60,320 nt of DNA. It comes from Saksenaea vasiformis B4078 (taxonomy: Eukaryota; Mucoromycota; Mucoromycetes; Mucorales; Saksenaeaceae). Below are positions 46,049-58,280 of this stretch, one piece after another; the first letter of the stretch is position 1; every line of letters begins with the position of its first letter. The stretch covers positions 1-60,320 of the forward strand of contig JNDT01001938.1 in assembly GCA_000697055.1 (NCBI GenBank), read 5' to 3'. The notes under the pieces are model-generated. The model worked only from the letters and a program-made list of their open reading frames with translations, made no database searches and was not told where the DNA came from. Both the position numbers and the translations under genes were made by a program.

Positions 46049-46592
46049 AGAGCATAGGAAGAAATAAAAGCAGTATTTAGTTTTGTCTTTATATACTTTT
46101 TTCGTCCGAACACCTCGGAGAAGGCCGCGCTCTCGGAAATAGCTGTGTTCAATCTTTAAAACGGCTCTCACGGACTTGAAACATCTTCATACCCATCCGT
46201 ACATGAGGTATGGCGCAGCAGATAAAATGGATAAGGGCATAATGTGATCTTTCTTGCGATACCTTCTCAGATCATGAACTGCTTACGCTGTATTAGGATG
46301 CATTGGGTTATGTTTTGTATGGACGTTAAATGTATCTGAGATATATAGCAAAGTGCAGGGAGTCGATCTAGAATGTATTGAGATTTTACAGAAAAAAGAA
46401 AAAGAAAAATAGTATGATTGTTATACTACAGGAAACGGCTTTCTCATGTTCTGAAAAGGTTACACAAAAAGAGCAAAGACATGTAATAATTGCAGAGAGG
46501 AAGAAAAAGAAGATAGCGAGGATAGGTATAGTAAGATATTAATGGTAACAGAAGACGTGTCCTTTTTTTTTCAAATACTGTGCTATCACAGC
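46049..46592. other. Intergenic region between acyltransferase and ZIM17 genes
   Basis: A/G-rich patches near 46380-46530; T run at 46563-46572 within the presumed 3' region of ZIM17. No gene seen. Confidence 0.4.
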
Positions 46593-47150
46593 TTACTCAT
46601 TTTCTTTCTGCTTTTTAAGTTTCAACTTTTCCGCTTCCTGTTTAGCAGCTTCCTTCTTGATGCGTTCTTCTTCACTGATTTCTGGTAACCACTCCATCAA
46701 GTTCCCTAACTGCTCATTTCCTTTGTCGTCTACAACCACTTTGCGGATCCCTTCACCCTTCTCCTTGACGAGATCCTCCACGGTTGTTTTAGCGTCTCGA
46801 AACCAGCCGAGGTTATCTGCGATCAGGTGGCGATTCTCACAACCGGGACATTGAATGAGCACAACGCCCCTCGTGTATGCTAATTTGCTCATAACATGGT
46901 GGGATCTTTCTGAACACACTTTGCAAGTGAACCCAATCAACATTTGATGCTTTGGATCGACAGCTTCAGGTTCTTCTTCATGTCGCAAGGATCGGCAGGT
47001 ATGAAAAAATGAGGTGCTCGGTGCCCATGCGGTAGTGTGCCAAGGAAGAGCGATCGCCGAACGGTATGTTGGAATAATCGTACGGCGCGTTATTTGTTTA
47101 CCAACGCGTAAACATGGTGATGCTAATGCACGCTGGATAGCCCTTTGCAT
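46593..47150 (-). CDS. ZIM17: DNL-type zinc-finger protein ZIM17/HEP1 (mtHsp70 escort)
   Basis: Intron-free, 185 residues. The N-terminal 45 residues are basic with no acids (MQRAIQRALASPCLRVGKQI), a mitochondrial presequence. The DNL zinc finger is complete: IGFTCKVCSERSHHVMSKLA, IQCPGCENRHLIADNLGWF, with the two CxxC pairs and the D-N-L triplet. The C-terminal tail is Lys/Glu-rich. The protein keeps mitochondrial Hsp70 soluble and so supports import and folding in the matrix. Confidence 0.95.
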   Translation of the reverse strand: MQRAIQRALASPCLRVGKQITRRTIIPTYRSAIALPWHTTAWAPSTSFFHTCRSLRHEEEPEAVDPKHQMLIGFTCKVCSERSHHVMSKLAYTRGVVLIQCPGCENRHLIADNLGWFRDAKTTVEDLVKEKGEGIRKVVVDDKGNEQLGNLMEWLPEISEEERIKKEAAKQEAEKLKLKKQKENE

Positions 47151-48321
47151 CGTGGATCTGATTAGTGAGCAAACGCGCTTTCGGGGATCTGTTTTAAAAC
47201 ATGGCTCACACTACGTCACGTGGGCAATGGTTATTTTGAACCGATCGTTCAATGGAAGGATGTTCCCAGCAGAATTACTTTGAACTAAACAATAACCATT
47301 CCAAATGGCTGAGAAGCACTAGAAGAGAGTAGAGGGAAGCAAAAGGGTAGGATGAAGAGACAAGTAAGATAGGACCAAGCTATGATGTTCATTGATTTCT
47401 CATCAACAGAGCTAGCGAGAGAACGTTTTGATCGACGTTAGGTGGGGGGCCGTCTGTAATCAATGTCAGTGTAGTTAATTGCGTAGTCCTTGGATATACT
47501 TTTGTTGATAATCACCCAGGTGGATTTTGGGTTGGGGGACATGCAGCTGTAGTTGTCGAAAGTTGTCCAGCAAGTCTGTCGGCGTTCTAATCATTTCATC
47601 TTCCAACTGATTTGTTCAGTAGTTGCGCCACCTACCCTCGCACTCCCAAACCATCCACTTTGCTGGTGGTGGGGAGTGAAGCTTCTTATTGCGATAATAA
47701 AATAATAAGCTTTATTGTCGATGCTTATTTCATTGGGAGCTTCTGCCAGTTCGCTAACTTTCATTATCTCCACCTATAAGCAAAGGCGAAATAAATTTGC
47801 CTCAAATACGTAAATCCGTACTTTTTAATGATTGGGACATATATTACGGTAGCTATCCAAGATCTTCTGAGCACTAGCTATATCTCTTTTTCTCGTGGAC
47901 TTCATTCACCACTGCAGGTGACTTCATTGAAGTAAAATATCGGTACCGAGCCTTTGAGTCCTCTGTCGGCTGACAATTCGGTTACGCTCTCAACAACGTG
48001 CTGTGAATGCCTGTAGACCGCGCCGAGAGCCTTCCGGAAGCTGTAAGCACTGTTTGACCGGTTTGTTTTCATGTACTAACAACTGACTCCAATAAATGGT
48101 CTGGTGTCGTCAAATCAAGAAGTAGTCAATACATATGCCACGTTTCTATCGCGTCCGAGACGGTCTAGGTTTTTGTAAAATATCCTTGTCCGCGAGGCGT
48201 GTATGCTAAAACAGTCGGTAAGACTTCTGTTTAAGTCTTGTGTACCGGCGCTGACTTTCCTGCGATTTTTTGTTTTTGCGACACCGCTGTGTCTGTGCAG
48301 AATCAACCGTTTTTTCATACC
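47151..48321. other. Intergenic between ZIM17 and RdRP genes
   Basis: No gene supported. CACTGCAGGTGACTTC near 47911-47926 recalls a phrase inside the composite repeat (ACTGCAGGTGACTTG near 37560), a weak trace of another copy. Confidence 0.4.
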
Positions 48322-51300
48322 ATGTACTCCCGGAGTAAAGCTTCATTGGGAATTAACTTACGTGCGGACGCGTACTTTTTTAAAGAAGCTAAAACGCATT
48401 GTGTAGCTGGAAAAGGACAAGCTCGGATCAGTGAAGAAGTGTCGTTGCGCGACAATGACATGAGGAATTATTGCATCCTAGTGCGAAATTTAGATCGACG
48501 GACTTCTCCGGAAACAATTCACGACGTGTTCGAAAAATATGGGCAGATCTTGCGCACTGCTATGGGCCAGGATGAAGTAGGCAATCATGACGGGACAGCC
48601 CTGGTGATGTTTGCGTAAGTTCTGTACAACCCACGCATCAAGAATTTAACAAGAACAGGCAAAAACCATTATCTATGGATTTCGTGAAGTCGCCACTGAG
48701 AATCGACGGCCAGATGGTTAAAATGAAAATTATTGATATGGATAGATCTACTGATTATCGACAACCACCGGAAAGAAACACGCGCTTCGCTCGATTCTTT
48801 GCCGAACATTTCTCAATGGGATTCATGCAATCAAGGAGGAACTACGTGGAGGGATGGTCGACTACGAAAGACATCATCTTTATTATTGATTATAACCTGC
48901 GTCACGTAGAGATCCTTTTTAATCATTTGGAGGATAGATATAAGATGATGTTCAGATTCAAAGATATGATCAATGACTTCAATTTGGAACGTTTTAGCGG
49001 AGCAGCGTCGTTCACAATCCCATTGAAGTATCCCGCACGCTTCTGGAAGCAAATCAAAAATTTCGATCGACCGAATCAAGGAATGAGAAGCGGAAATCAG
49101 TGGGAAAGAGTAACAGAAATTCCTATTGTTCTCATGCCAGCAACTCATTCTCCTGTCCGAGAACCTATTACATTGATCCCACCAGCAAACAAGATCAGAT
49201 TAAGTGCATGGATTGTCTACCGGATCGAATTCAATCCATCGGAGCAGTTCCAGCATGCGTTTGAAAACTTCCTTCAGGAAGCGTCACAATACAATCTTCT
49301 TAAACTCGATCATGCTAATCCAAAATACACGGTGAAGGATGGGCCAAAGTTACCAGAACCTCTTTCGCACATTGGAAGAGCAAAACTTCTGTCATTTCCT
49401 GTGCTGTACATGCTCGAAACAATTATCACAAATCATACGGTAAACGAGTACAGTATGGACGATGACTTTTATGAGATGTTACAATCATTGGAGCCGACGG
49501 TTGCATATGGTATTCTATCGCTGATTGAAGCAGAAAGGAAGAGAGTATGGGTACCAATAGCTGCGTTTCAGGGGTTATGGAAAAGACTGGGCATGAAGGT
49601 CCTTAACCAGCCCCAAATTCCAGCATACTGTGCCACTATCCACAAAGTGCTGATAACACCTACCAGTATTTACCTACAACGACCAACGGTTGAAACGTCA
49701 AATCGCATTATCCGCCATTTTAAAGAATACGAGGACCGATTTTTACGAGTTCAGTTCGTAGAAGAAGACTTTGGAAGGATAAGTCCTTCCTACAGTGCAA
49801 CCGGAAACGACGCCATTTACTCTCGTATCTTTAAGATATTACAAAACGGCATCCAGATCGGGACACGGCGTTATGATTTTCTGGCGTTCTCAAGTTCTCA
49901 ATTACGTGAACATGGCTGTTGGTTCTTTTCTCCTACCAAAGAATTGAGTGCCAGTATGATCCGCAAATGGATGGGAGACTTCTCGCATCTCAACGTCGTC
50001 GCTAAATATGCCGTGCGTATGGGACAGGTAATACGTTATTTGGCATGTAGGTAAGATGTAAAGTTTTTCTTTTTGCAGTGTCTTTCTTCCACGAGGCCTA
50101 TTACATCGCTCACTACACGAGAGGTGGAATACATTGATGACATTACCAATAACGGCTTCACTTTTTCGGATGGCGTTGGCAAAATCTCACCCCAGCTAGG
50201 CAGAGAGGTTGCACGGCAAATGGAATTACCTACAACACCCAGCGCATACCAAATTCGTCTGGGCGGTGCCAAGGGCGTACTATCTATATCCAATTACTTG
50301 CGTGGACGGAAGGTACAACTGCGCCCAAGTCAAATTAAATTTGAGTCGGACCATACCATGCTAGAAGTCATACGGACATCGACATTTATACCAGCCTATT
50401 TGAATAGACAAGCTATTACATTGCTATCTTGCTTGGGTGTGAAAGATGAAGTGTTCATGACGATGTTGTACGATGCGGTCTCTGCAGTGAACAAAATGCT
50501 TGGCAACCCAACGACGGCGATCGATATGCTTTTGAGCAATGGAGACGAATATGGAAGATCGCGCTCCATGGCCCAACTTGTCAGGGCTGGATTTTTGCAG
50601 AAATTCGACCCTTATCTGATTAACTATCTTAAGATATTCCGTGTGAATGTGCTGAAGGATTTGAAGAAGAAGGCGAAAATACCGATACGAAAAGGTGCCT
50701 TTCTTATGGGCATTCTTGATGAAACAAATACCCTTCAAGAAAATGAAGTGTTTGTTCAGATATCTGATCTTTCTATCGAACAAAGAGCCACGGCGCGACA
50801 AGTTATTACGGGCGATTGCATTGTTTTCCGAAATCCGTGCTTCCACCCAGGTGATATTCGCGTTGTTACAGCTGTAGACAACCCCAAGCTTCGGCACTTC
50901 TACGATGTCATTGTGTTCTCGGCACAAGGGTACCGCGACGTCCCCAGTATGTGTTCAGGAGGTGATTTGGATGGCGATGACTACACGTAGGTTAAGCAAT
51001 TATTAGCTGGCATCATGCTCATAGAAAAGCGTTGTAGAATCATATGGGATCAGAGACTCATGCCTGCAAAACGTAATGCGCAACCGATGGATTATACACC
51101 AGAACCGCCGAAGGAAGTAGACCACGTGAAGATAGTGGATATCCTGAAATTTTTCGTAAACTACATCAACAACGATAACCTTGGTCAGATAGCCAATGCT
51201 CATCTAGCTATGGCCGATATATCCGCGAAGGGGGCATTGGATGGAAACTGTAGACGTTTAGCTCAGCTTCAGTCAATGGCTGTGGGTAAGTTAAGCAGAC

Positions 51301-52351
51301 GACACGAGTGAGAGAGAAATGAACACTGTTTTTAGACTTTCCCAAGTCAGGAAGACCGGCCCCTTTTACAGACGATTTACGTATTGGTATTTTCCCGGAT
51401 TTCATGCAAAAGAAGGATAAAGAGTCGTACCGATCCAAGAAAGTACTCGGTCATATATTTAGAGAAATCGACAAGACGGAGTACAAGGATTATCAGTCGA
51501 ACTTGATCAGCGAAACGGAATATGACGTGCGACTACGATTGGATGGCATGGAAAAATATATTGTGGAAGCGCGTGAAGCGAAATGTAAATACAATAGCTA
51601 CCTCTCTGCATTGATGAATCAGTACGGTGTCCAGACAGAAGCAGAGATTATCTCCGGCTGTGTGATGAAATGGACAAAGAAAACAAATCGGAAAAGCATG
51701 TATGAAACGAAGAAGCAGCTGATGTCCGCCATAGATGCGATGTGTAAGCTGTGGCGCAAACGTTTTGGAGCAGAGTTTTGCGATGGAGTGGGACCTAATA
51801 ACATACCTGGAAAACATACTGAATCACAAATGGAAACGAAAGCTGCCGCATGGTACTATGTAACTTATCACCCAGATGAACGACGCCGAGATATGTCTCT
51901 GGAAGGATCCTTTGTGAGTTTTCCTTGGGTGGTGGCCGACATCATTTGTACAATTGCTACACGTAACAATTCGGTGGTTGCCACTCCAGAACTGCTTCAG
52001 CCAGTCGATAATGATCTGGTAGAGAAGTTTAACAAGGAGAAGACAAAGACAGATCTACGGTTCTCGATTACTGTGAGTGATTCCGAGGACGAATCTGAGG
52101 ATGATGCGGAATACACAGATCACGAAGACGAGCACAATGATAATGATGACGATGACGATGATACGCCAGTATTGACGTTGGACGTGAAGCTTGACGACCT
52201 AAAACTAGATGAGACGCCGGTAGTTGAAGAAAAGGCTGAAATTAACCGAGGGAAGCTACCAGCCGGACTGCTCGGTGCAACTATCGTTGACACAGATGTT
52301 TCCGATGAGACTTTGCGCAAGATGTTACTGGGAGAAGGTTCAAACGCATAG
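48322..52351 (+). CDS. RNA-dependent RNA polymerase with N-terminal RRM (RNAi)
   Basis: Cellular RdRP of the QDE-1/RdRP family that makes double-stranded RNA for Dicer in fungal RNAi. Exon 1 (ATG 48322, or the internal ATG 48460) encodes an RNA-recognition motif: YCILVRNLDRRTSPETIHDV and GTALVMFAQKPLSMDFVKSP joined across an intron at 48615-48659. The large central exon holds the variable linker; the next has the catalytic core: FTFSDGVGKISPQLGRE, YQIRLGGAKGVLSI, and SMCSGGDLDGDDYT with the DxDGD metal site (50964-50978) intact. The frame resumes at IIWDQRLMPAKR after 51048, then FPKSGRPAPF, FPDFMQKK and SEDED-type acidic tail. Four introns near 48615, 50028, 50988 and 51284. It appears functional. 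It is not part of a visible Dicer or Argonaute cluster. Confidence 0.93.
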
Positions 52352-53131
52352 CAATCTAAGTAGCAAACGAGCCATTTGATCTTATCTATGAAATATACAT
52401 GAACGATAATTCTACCGCTGTTGAGTATCGCTGGTCTCAATCAACTCTATCATTAAAGGAGATCTAATGAGACCTCATTGTATACGATACGTGGTTAAAC
52501 GAAGATAAAGATAAGTAGTACAATTGGTTATGCGGATATGCAGACGTTGCCGAGGTAAAGTACCACCTGCGATCCCATCTATTTCTTGATTCAGGAGATC
52601 TCTACGCATGGCTTTATTGGATTTCTATCTTACCCATAGTATAAGGACAAAAAATACAGCGAGTGCTGCAGCTTCAAGTGGCACCCAGCGAAAGTATCTG
52701 GGACCGGAAGGTTCATGTAGTTACTCAATATGCGCCCTTTTGTATAATACTTTAATCGTGATTACATAAATTTGCTGGAGTAGTCGTTGCGATGGTCGTG
52801 CCGATTCATTTCTTATTTCGGTGATGTGCCTTCGATCTGGAGACAGTACCAAGCGGTCTTCCTAGCAGAAGAGTTCGCTGTATGTGAGGATATGATAGTC
52901 TGCTTTTCTCATTATGATTACAATAACTGCGCATTATCACAGTACATTGTGTCAGGAACAACACCGTAGTGTTACCGAGAATATAATGTAGGGGTTACAT
53001 GATGTATTTACAAAATAAGCAAGAAAAGAAGCGGCCTCTTGGTTATCGTATGCCATCCTATCGATGAGCTGATGGTCGACTTTGCTTTCTGGCACTTGTG
53101 AACAGGACACACTCTACGTAGCTTTCTCGAC
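52352..53131. other. Convergent intergenic region, no gene seen
   Basis: Between the stops of the RdRP (+) and CFAP20 (-) genes. Only short unsupported frames. Confidence 0.4.
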
Positions 53132-53862
53132 CTAAATAATTATGTTATCAAAACTTCCATCTGATGAATGTATGTTCATTCTTACAGGCAAGAAGAGCTT
53201 GAACTCCGCAGGTAATTCGTCTTCGCTGTATATCCTGTCGGTGAAGTAGATGCGGCGCAATCTACAATTTGCATGTACCGTAACTCTTGATGTTTCCGCA
53301 TAATTGGTGCCATATGCGCGTTTTACGAAGTCAGCCAGATTAAATATGACTTGGTTCCATCCTGGATCTAGACGCATGGGCATTGTCGTAATATATGGTT
53401 TGACGCGCGTGACACTCTGATAATTGGATGCTCGGAATCGCTTCTTCGTCCCTTTGTCATCAAAAACCTCGACTTCAAACGAAAAGTACTTGTTGAGATT
53501 TTTGATGATTAAGACAAGATAAGGTAATTTTATCGCGAGCGTGCGGTTGAGTTGTGAGGGACAGGTAATGTACGTGTTTGACAGGTTAGGGGAGACAATC
53601 TCAATCACAGAAGAGCTTATTAGATCGTCTGTAACGCGCTGGATTTGTGATCCTTCTCCGTCGCTAATCTCGGACCACAACTGCAAAGGATGATTTCTAC
53701 AACCACAAACGTGATGAATACTGAATGTGTTTTTAACTTCCATTTTATTTCGCGAACGTTACCCAATGCTATATAGAATGGACAAGAAACCTGACTAATA
53801 TAGAGGGTAAACGAATCGCACCATGTTTTTCTATAATTTACCTGAAATGTGTTCTTAAACAT
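53132..53862 (-). CDS. CFAP20: CFAP20/BUG22 homologue
   Basis: Three exons: 53842-53862 (21 bases), 53763-53794 (32 bases) and 53132-53696, giving 205 residues in frame. The two tiny exons restore the invariant start MFKNTFQ then [11 protein letters not shown], followed by [10 protein letters not shown]. The rest follows the family almost without gaps: [84 protein letters not shown] and [20 protein letters not shown]20 is an inner-junction ciliary protein in animals, with non-ciliary nuclear roles also reported. An alternative ATG at 53743 gives a frame lacking the conserved N-terminus and is rejected. Confidence 0.95.
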
Positions 53863-53996
53863 GGATCGATGATTTGACGATCGCGAAGCACCACGCACGA
53901 GAGCTTGATAACACGCTGGCAGACGTGACGGGTTTATTCAAAGGTTCTCCAGCGGGACTACGGATTGCATGCAAAACGATTCATTATACCAGATCC

Positions 53997-54088
53997 CTTA
54001 GGGCCATACCATGCACAACCGCATACCCATCGAAATTACCCTAAACCTTGTTGATCTCCGGGCCGGGGAATTTGGTATGGCTCCTAAG
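53997..54088. mobile_element. MITE family A-like, short diverged copy
   Basis: The ends CTTAGGGCCATACCATG and the inverse TTGGTATGGCTCCTAAG define a 92-base element; the interior has TTACCCTAAACCTTG, shared with copies 1 and 2. It directly abuts the composite repeat copy 3. Confidence 0.55.
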
Positions 54089-54099
54089 AAAAAGGCATC

Positions 54100-54505
54100 T
54101 GTTTTAGATAGCGAGATATGGATATCTAAAGAGGTGCATGGATCTTTTTTTTTTCTTCGGCTCTGCTTTTCTTTGACGTTCCCAGTATGAAGTTTTGATG
54201 AAATAAGCATCCATGATCGCTCATGTATTTTTGCCCGTTATTTAGTCTGCAAGACCTCTGTCCCGAACCGTCTTGGCTGTGATGGGGCTTTTCGCCCGTC
54301 CTTAAGGTAGGCAAAAGTTGTCGTATCAAGTGTTATTCCATTTACTGATCATAAATGTGTGTTTATGTCAATCTACACGAATTTTGTGTCTATCGATGGG
54401 TCAAGTTGATGTAAAATAGTATGAATATGTCGCCAATTTATGTACTAACAAGTGTATACTCAATCCTTTTCAGCGCAAACTTGGCATAAAAATACGTCCA
54501 ATAAA
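54100..54505 (+). repeat. Composite repeat, copy 3 (parts C and B)
   Basis: Part C is recognisable at 54140-54335: CTGCAAGACCTCTGTCCCGA, CCGTCTTGGCTGTG and TTTTCGCCCGTCCTTAAGGTA match copies 1 and 2. Part B follows (54344-54500) with GATGGGTCAAGTTGATGTAAA and CAGCGCAAACTTGGCAT, as in copy 1. The arms of part B have decayed. Confidence 0.55.
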
Positions 54506-55571
54506 TAGTACATCACTATGATAACAATGGGCAGCGCCATGTTTCACGAATTCTTGGGACATAGTAAATATTTATCGATAATCTTTCGGTTTCAATGGAA
54601 TTGGAGGATCCCTATAGAACGCCCCTAGTGATTGCTCCAGCGAAAAGACATTTTATTTAATGATAGCGAGCACTACTCTTTCATCACCTCGTATACGATA
54701 AAGGCTCAAAGATGCGCTCCTACCAAAACAACAGAAAAGGCTGTCTAATGTCACGCATGTAAATAAAAACAAAAGAAAATAAGAAAACAGAGCTCGACAG
54801 CGCTATTGGCGATACTGCTAAAAAAAAATTCTGCTTACCTAATATGGCATGTGTGTTCAATTTCGGATACCTATTGCAAAGGACTTGATAGAGTAACTAA
54901 TAAAGAAGGGCATCAAGGCCCTTTTACATTATTTATTCGTCCTAGTCGCCGTATTCACGCCAAAATATCAATTGAGAGACAGGATTGTACCCTAGTACCT
55001 TATCCCAGGAACAATAGCCGATGTATAGTGTAAGTCACCACCTATAGAAACCTCTATCTGTGGGTGCACAGGAAGATCGCAAAGATATATGCTAAATGCG
55101 ACACAATTGGATGCTAAACTACAATGCGCAACCAACTGAGAAACCAAAGCGTCCATAGTAGCTCGTGTTTTTCTCACAGACGTGAGAGTCAGGTGAGATG
55201 AGAAGCCACCTTGTACCTAAAAGTTCTCCATTTAGCTATTGTGTTATTAATGTCCCAACCGGACGTTCAACGGTGAGACAGGTAGAGCAAGGAAACCGCC
55301 GTCAGAATAATTTCATATCATATGCTTTTGTATTTGAATCTCGGCCTGTTTAACCTCGCATTACAAACACAGACCCATATCCGTAGGTAATTTTACTCAA
55401 TCCAATTTGATGTTGAAAAAAGATGACTCCACAGCATAAGACAAATATGGTAATTTATGGGCACAATGTCACACGGTAGGAACCCATCCATGCTAAAATT
55501 GCTGGTCACGTCAACATGTAGATGCAATATATGAACTTCTCACGCTTTCCACTTCTTTACACAATGGTACA
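54506..55571. other. Intergenic upstream of AGMO, no gene seen
   Basis: AT-rich; short frames without domains. A run of A residues at 54820-54828. The AGMO promoter presumably lies at its right end. Confidence 0.4.
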
Positions 55572-57124
55572 ATGATTTCTGTGTGGAGCGCCCTAACTTA
55601 TGTACTAACAGGAGTTGGTCGCCTGTTTTACATCGTCTCGCCGAGTTCTACCAGGTTTTCGACCTACGAGGAAGTACCTGATTTCATAGCAGAGGCGATC
55701 CCGTTTTTCATCCTTACAATCGTGCTGGAATTTACTACATTGCTCTTCAAAGACAATGGTCAGGGCCTTAAGAAGCAACAGCGCTGGGATTCCAGTAAAT
55801 ACTCGCTCAATGATATGATTGGTTCTATTGGCGTAAGTGCAACTTCGAAACATGGATGCAGTATTCAATGAAACACTCCTGCAGGCTGGAATGCTGCAGC
55901 AGATCTCCAAATTTTTTCTTTATAACATTTCTGTCAATTCGTATCTGTACGTATACAACAACTATCGTTTGGTCACGTTAGATCCGCACAATATCTGGGT
56001 CTGGATCGTGGGGTTCTTGATGGTGGATCTTGGCTACTACTGGTTTCATCGTGCAGCACATGAAGTAAATATCTTTTGGTCAACCCATGTCGTAAGTGCT
56101 CGTTGTGAGTATACGAATAGTTGGTAATGTGTGTGGACTAGGTCCATCATTCGTCTGAATACTATAATCAAAGCACAGCTCTTCGACAGAGTATTTTCCA
56201 AGTCTATGTTTCCTGGATGTTTGACCTACCGGCTGCGCTTTTCCTTCCACCTGCGACGTATGTCGTACACAAGCAATTCAACACATTGTACCAATACTGG
56301 TAAGAACATTGTGCATCCTCAGCTCTGATGTATATGGTTGCATTGGTAGGATCCATACCGAAGTTGTTGGCTTTTTAGGTCCTTTGGAGTATATCATCAA
56401 TACACCTTCGGCACATCGTGTTCATCATGGTCGCAATCCCTATTGTATTGACAAAAACTATGCCGGAACGCTCATTATTTGGGATATATTTTTTGGCACC
56501 TTTGAACTGGAGCGCAGCACGAGCGAACCGGTAGCTTTTGGCTTGACACACCCGATCGACACATTTGATCCAATTGGAATACAGTTTCATCACCTCAAGC
56601 ATGTTCTCAGAACCTTCTTTTCAACCCCAAAGCTTACCTCCAAGCTGAAAGTACTCTTTTACGGCCCAGGCTGGCATGATGGCACACCACGCACAGGTCT
56701 GCTGGAGGAAATACCGAAAATCCCGACAGATGCGCCGCCAAAGAAATACGATCAGCCTGTCCCTCTCGGCCTTAACATATATGTCGCTGTACACTTCACC
56801 TTGGTTATCATTGCTACGTCTATGCTTGTAGAATATCAACCCGGTGAACTAGATTTCAAAACAGTGACTACGGCGTCCGGTTATATACTGTGGTCTTTGA
56901 CATCCTTTGGACGCATCTATGATCACAGGCCGTGGGCTGTGGAACAAGAAGTACTGCGGTCATTGGTAGTCACCATTATCCTGCAGTTTGTCAAACAACA
57001 CGGCGAAAAGATGGCGGCTCTATGCTTGGCTCTGCAAGCTCTTCACATTGTTTCTACTGTAGCTCTGTACTCCACGCTTCCAGGATATGGCCGAATGAAA
57101 GCGATTCATGCCAAACGGGATTGA
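55572..57124 (+). CDS. Alkylglycerol monooxygenase-like (AGMO/TMEM195)
   Basis: Integral-membrane diiron hydroxylase of the fatty-acid hydroxylase superfamily; AGMO cleaves ether lipids using tetrahydrobiopterin. After a first exon with a membrane segment (IAEAIPFFILTIVLEFTTLL), later exons carry the histidine boxes: WFHRAAHEVNIFWSTH, then across an intron VHHSSEYYNQSTALRQS, then TPSAHRVHHGRNPYCIDKNY with AGTLIIWDIFFGTFE. These match the HxxxH, HxxHH and HxxHH ligands of AGMO. The C-terminus is hydrophobic with several predicted membrane helices. The intron joins are at about 55832, 56065, 56096 and 56300. ATG 55572 is the first that stays open. Whether the fungus makes biopterin is not shown here. 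Confidence 0.88.
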
Positions 57125-57391
57125 ACGTTGCTTTTGTTTTATTTCATATTTCCTTATTCTTCCCAATTTTGAGCGATCGCATAGTTCTATAACTCACTTT
57201 CTATAATCTGTGCCTTTCCGTAATTAAAACGTGTCTGTTCTCCACGGTGAACAAACAATGTCAATGTTCAGCAACCTCTATCGTTTCACGGCCCAGTGCA
57301 GTCAATGACCGGCCCGGACTGGCAGTACGAAGTCACTACAAAAATCCAGACATCGGTTTTTTGGCACGCCTGCAGTGATTGCAGCACATAA

Positions 57392-58280
57392 ATGGGATAC
57401 AGAACACTCGACACAGCTTTGGCATTCCCAGAAAATCTTCCCCCCGAGCAGTCGCATATAGTCATTACAGATACACTTAAGTCTGATGCGAATTTCTTAA
57501 TTCATCACTTCCTTGGCAATCATTTAAAGGGTGGGCATTGCGTGACCCTCGTCGGATTTGCGCAGATCTTTAATCATTATTTCCTTATTGGAAGAAAACT
57601 AGTATGTATTATCGGGAAAAGGAAATAGGATTTAACAATGTATAGGGTATCAATCTGAATACCTATAGGCAGACAAACCAGTTCTGCTTTTTGGATGGTG
57701 TCACCCACCTTAATGCATATGCCCAAAATTCCCCTTACCCAGCCACTCAAGCGTCGCTGCCTCCCTTGGAGACATTGGATGGATCAGAAATTGGAGACAA
57801 GGCCTTGCGTTCCTTTTATCATACCATTACACGTCAAATCACGAAACCACGTTCTCTACTTGTCTTGGACGACGCAAGCGTGCTACTCTTCAGCGGCTTT
57901 GGCCTTCGGTCAGTTTGCATTTTTATCAAGAAGCTGAAGAAGTACATGGAAAGCATCCAGGGCACATTAATAACAATTATACATGCTGATGAAGAAGGCG
58001 CTGAAAACTTAGAACAAGATACATTTATAAAACAGATAATAGCTGATGCAGACTTAATTCTTCAAGTTCAAGCCTTGGGAAGCGGATTAGCCAGAGACAT
58101 CCACGGACAGGTAGAGTTTCGTACTATGCCGCATTTCTTTGCTAATATAGTCGTTAGTTGTCTATCATCTATGGTCCGAATCACATCACTGGACTGCCTA
58201 CTACTAGTCCGCAATCATTACATTATAAGATATTTGACAATAGCGTTACATTCTTTGCCAAGGGCATTTCTCAAAACTGA
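57392..58280 (+). CDS. ELP6: Elongator complex subunit 6 (ELP6)
   Basis: Rec-A-fold ATPase-like subunit of the Elp4-Elp5-Elp6 ring, needed for wobble-uridine modification of tRNA. Starts MGYRTLDTALAFPENLPPEQ; the frame runs through SDANFLIHHFLGNHLKGGHC and, after an intron at about 57600-57668, NQFCFLDGVTHLN and PRSLLVLDDASVLLFSGFGL. The last exon is reached by splicing GGACAG at 58110 to TTGTCT at 58159; it gives LSIIYGPNHI and ends YKIFDNSVTFFAKGISQN, the ELP6 C-terminus, with TGA at 58278-58280. Reading on without that intron gives an unrelated hydrophobic tail and is rejected. Confidence 0.85.

Noticed and set aside
46049..46171. Longer N-terminus for the acetyltransferase
   Set aside because: The upstream extension lacks an ATG start and adds basic residues not seen in the family; ATG 46048 is preferred.
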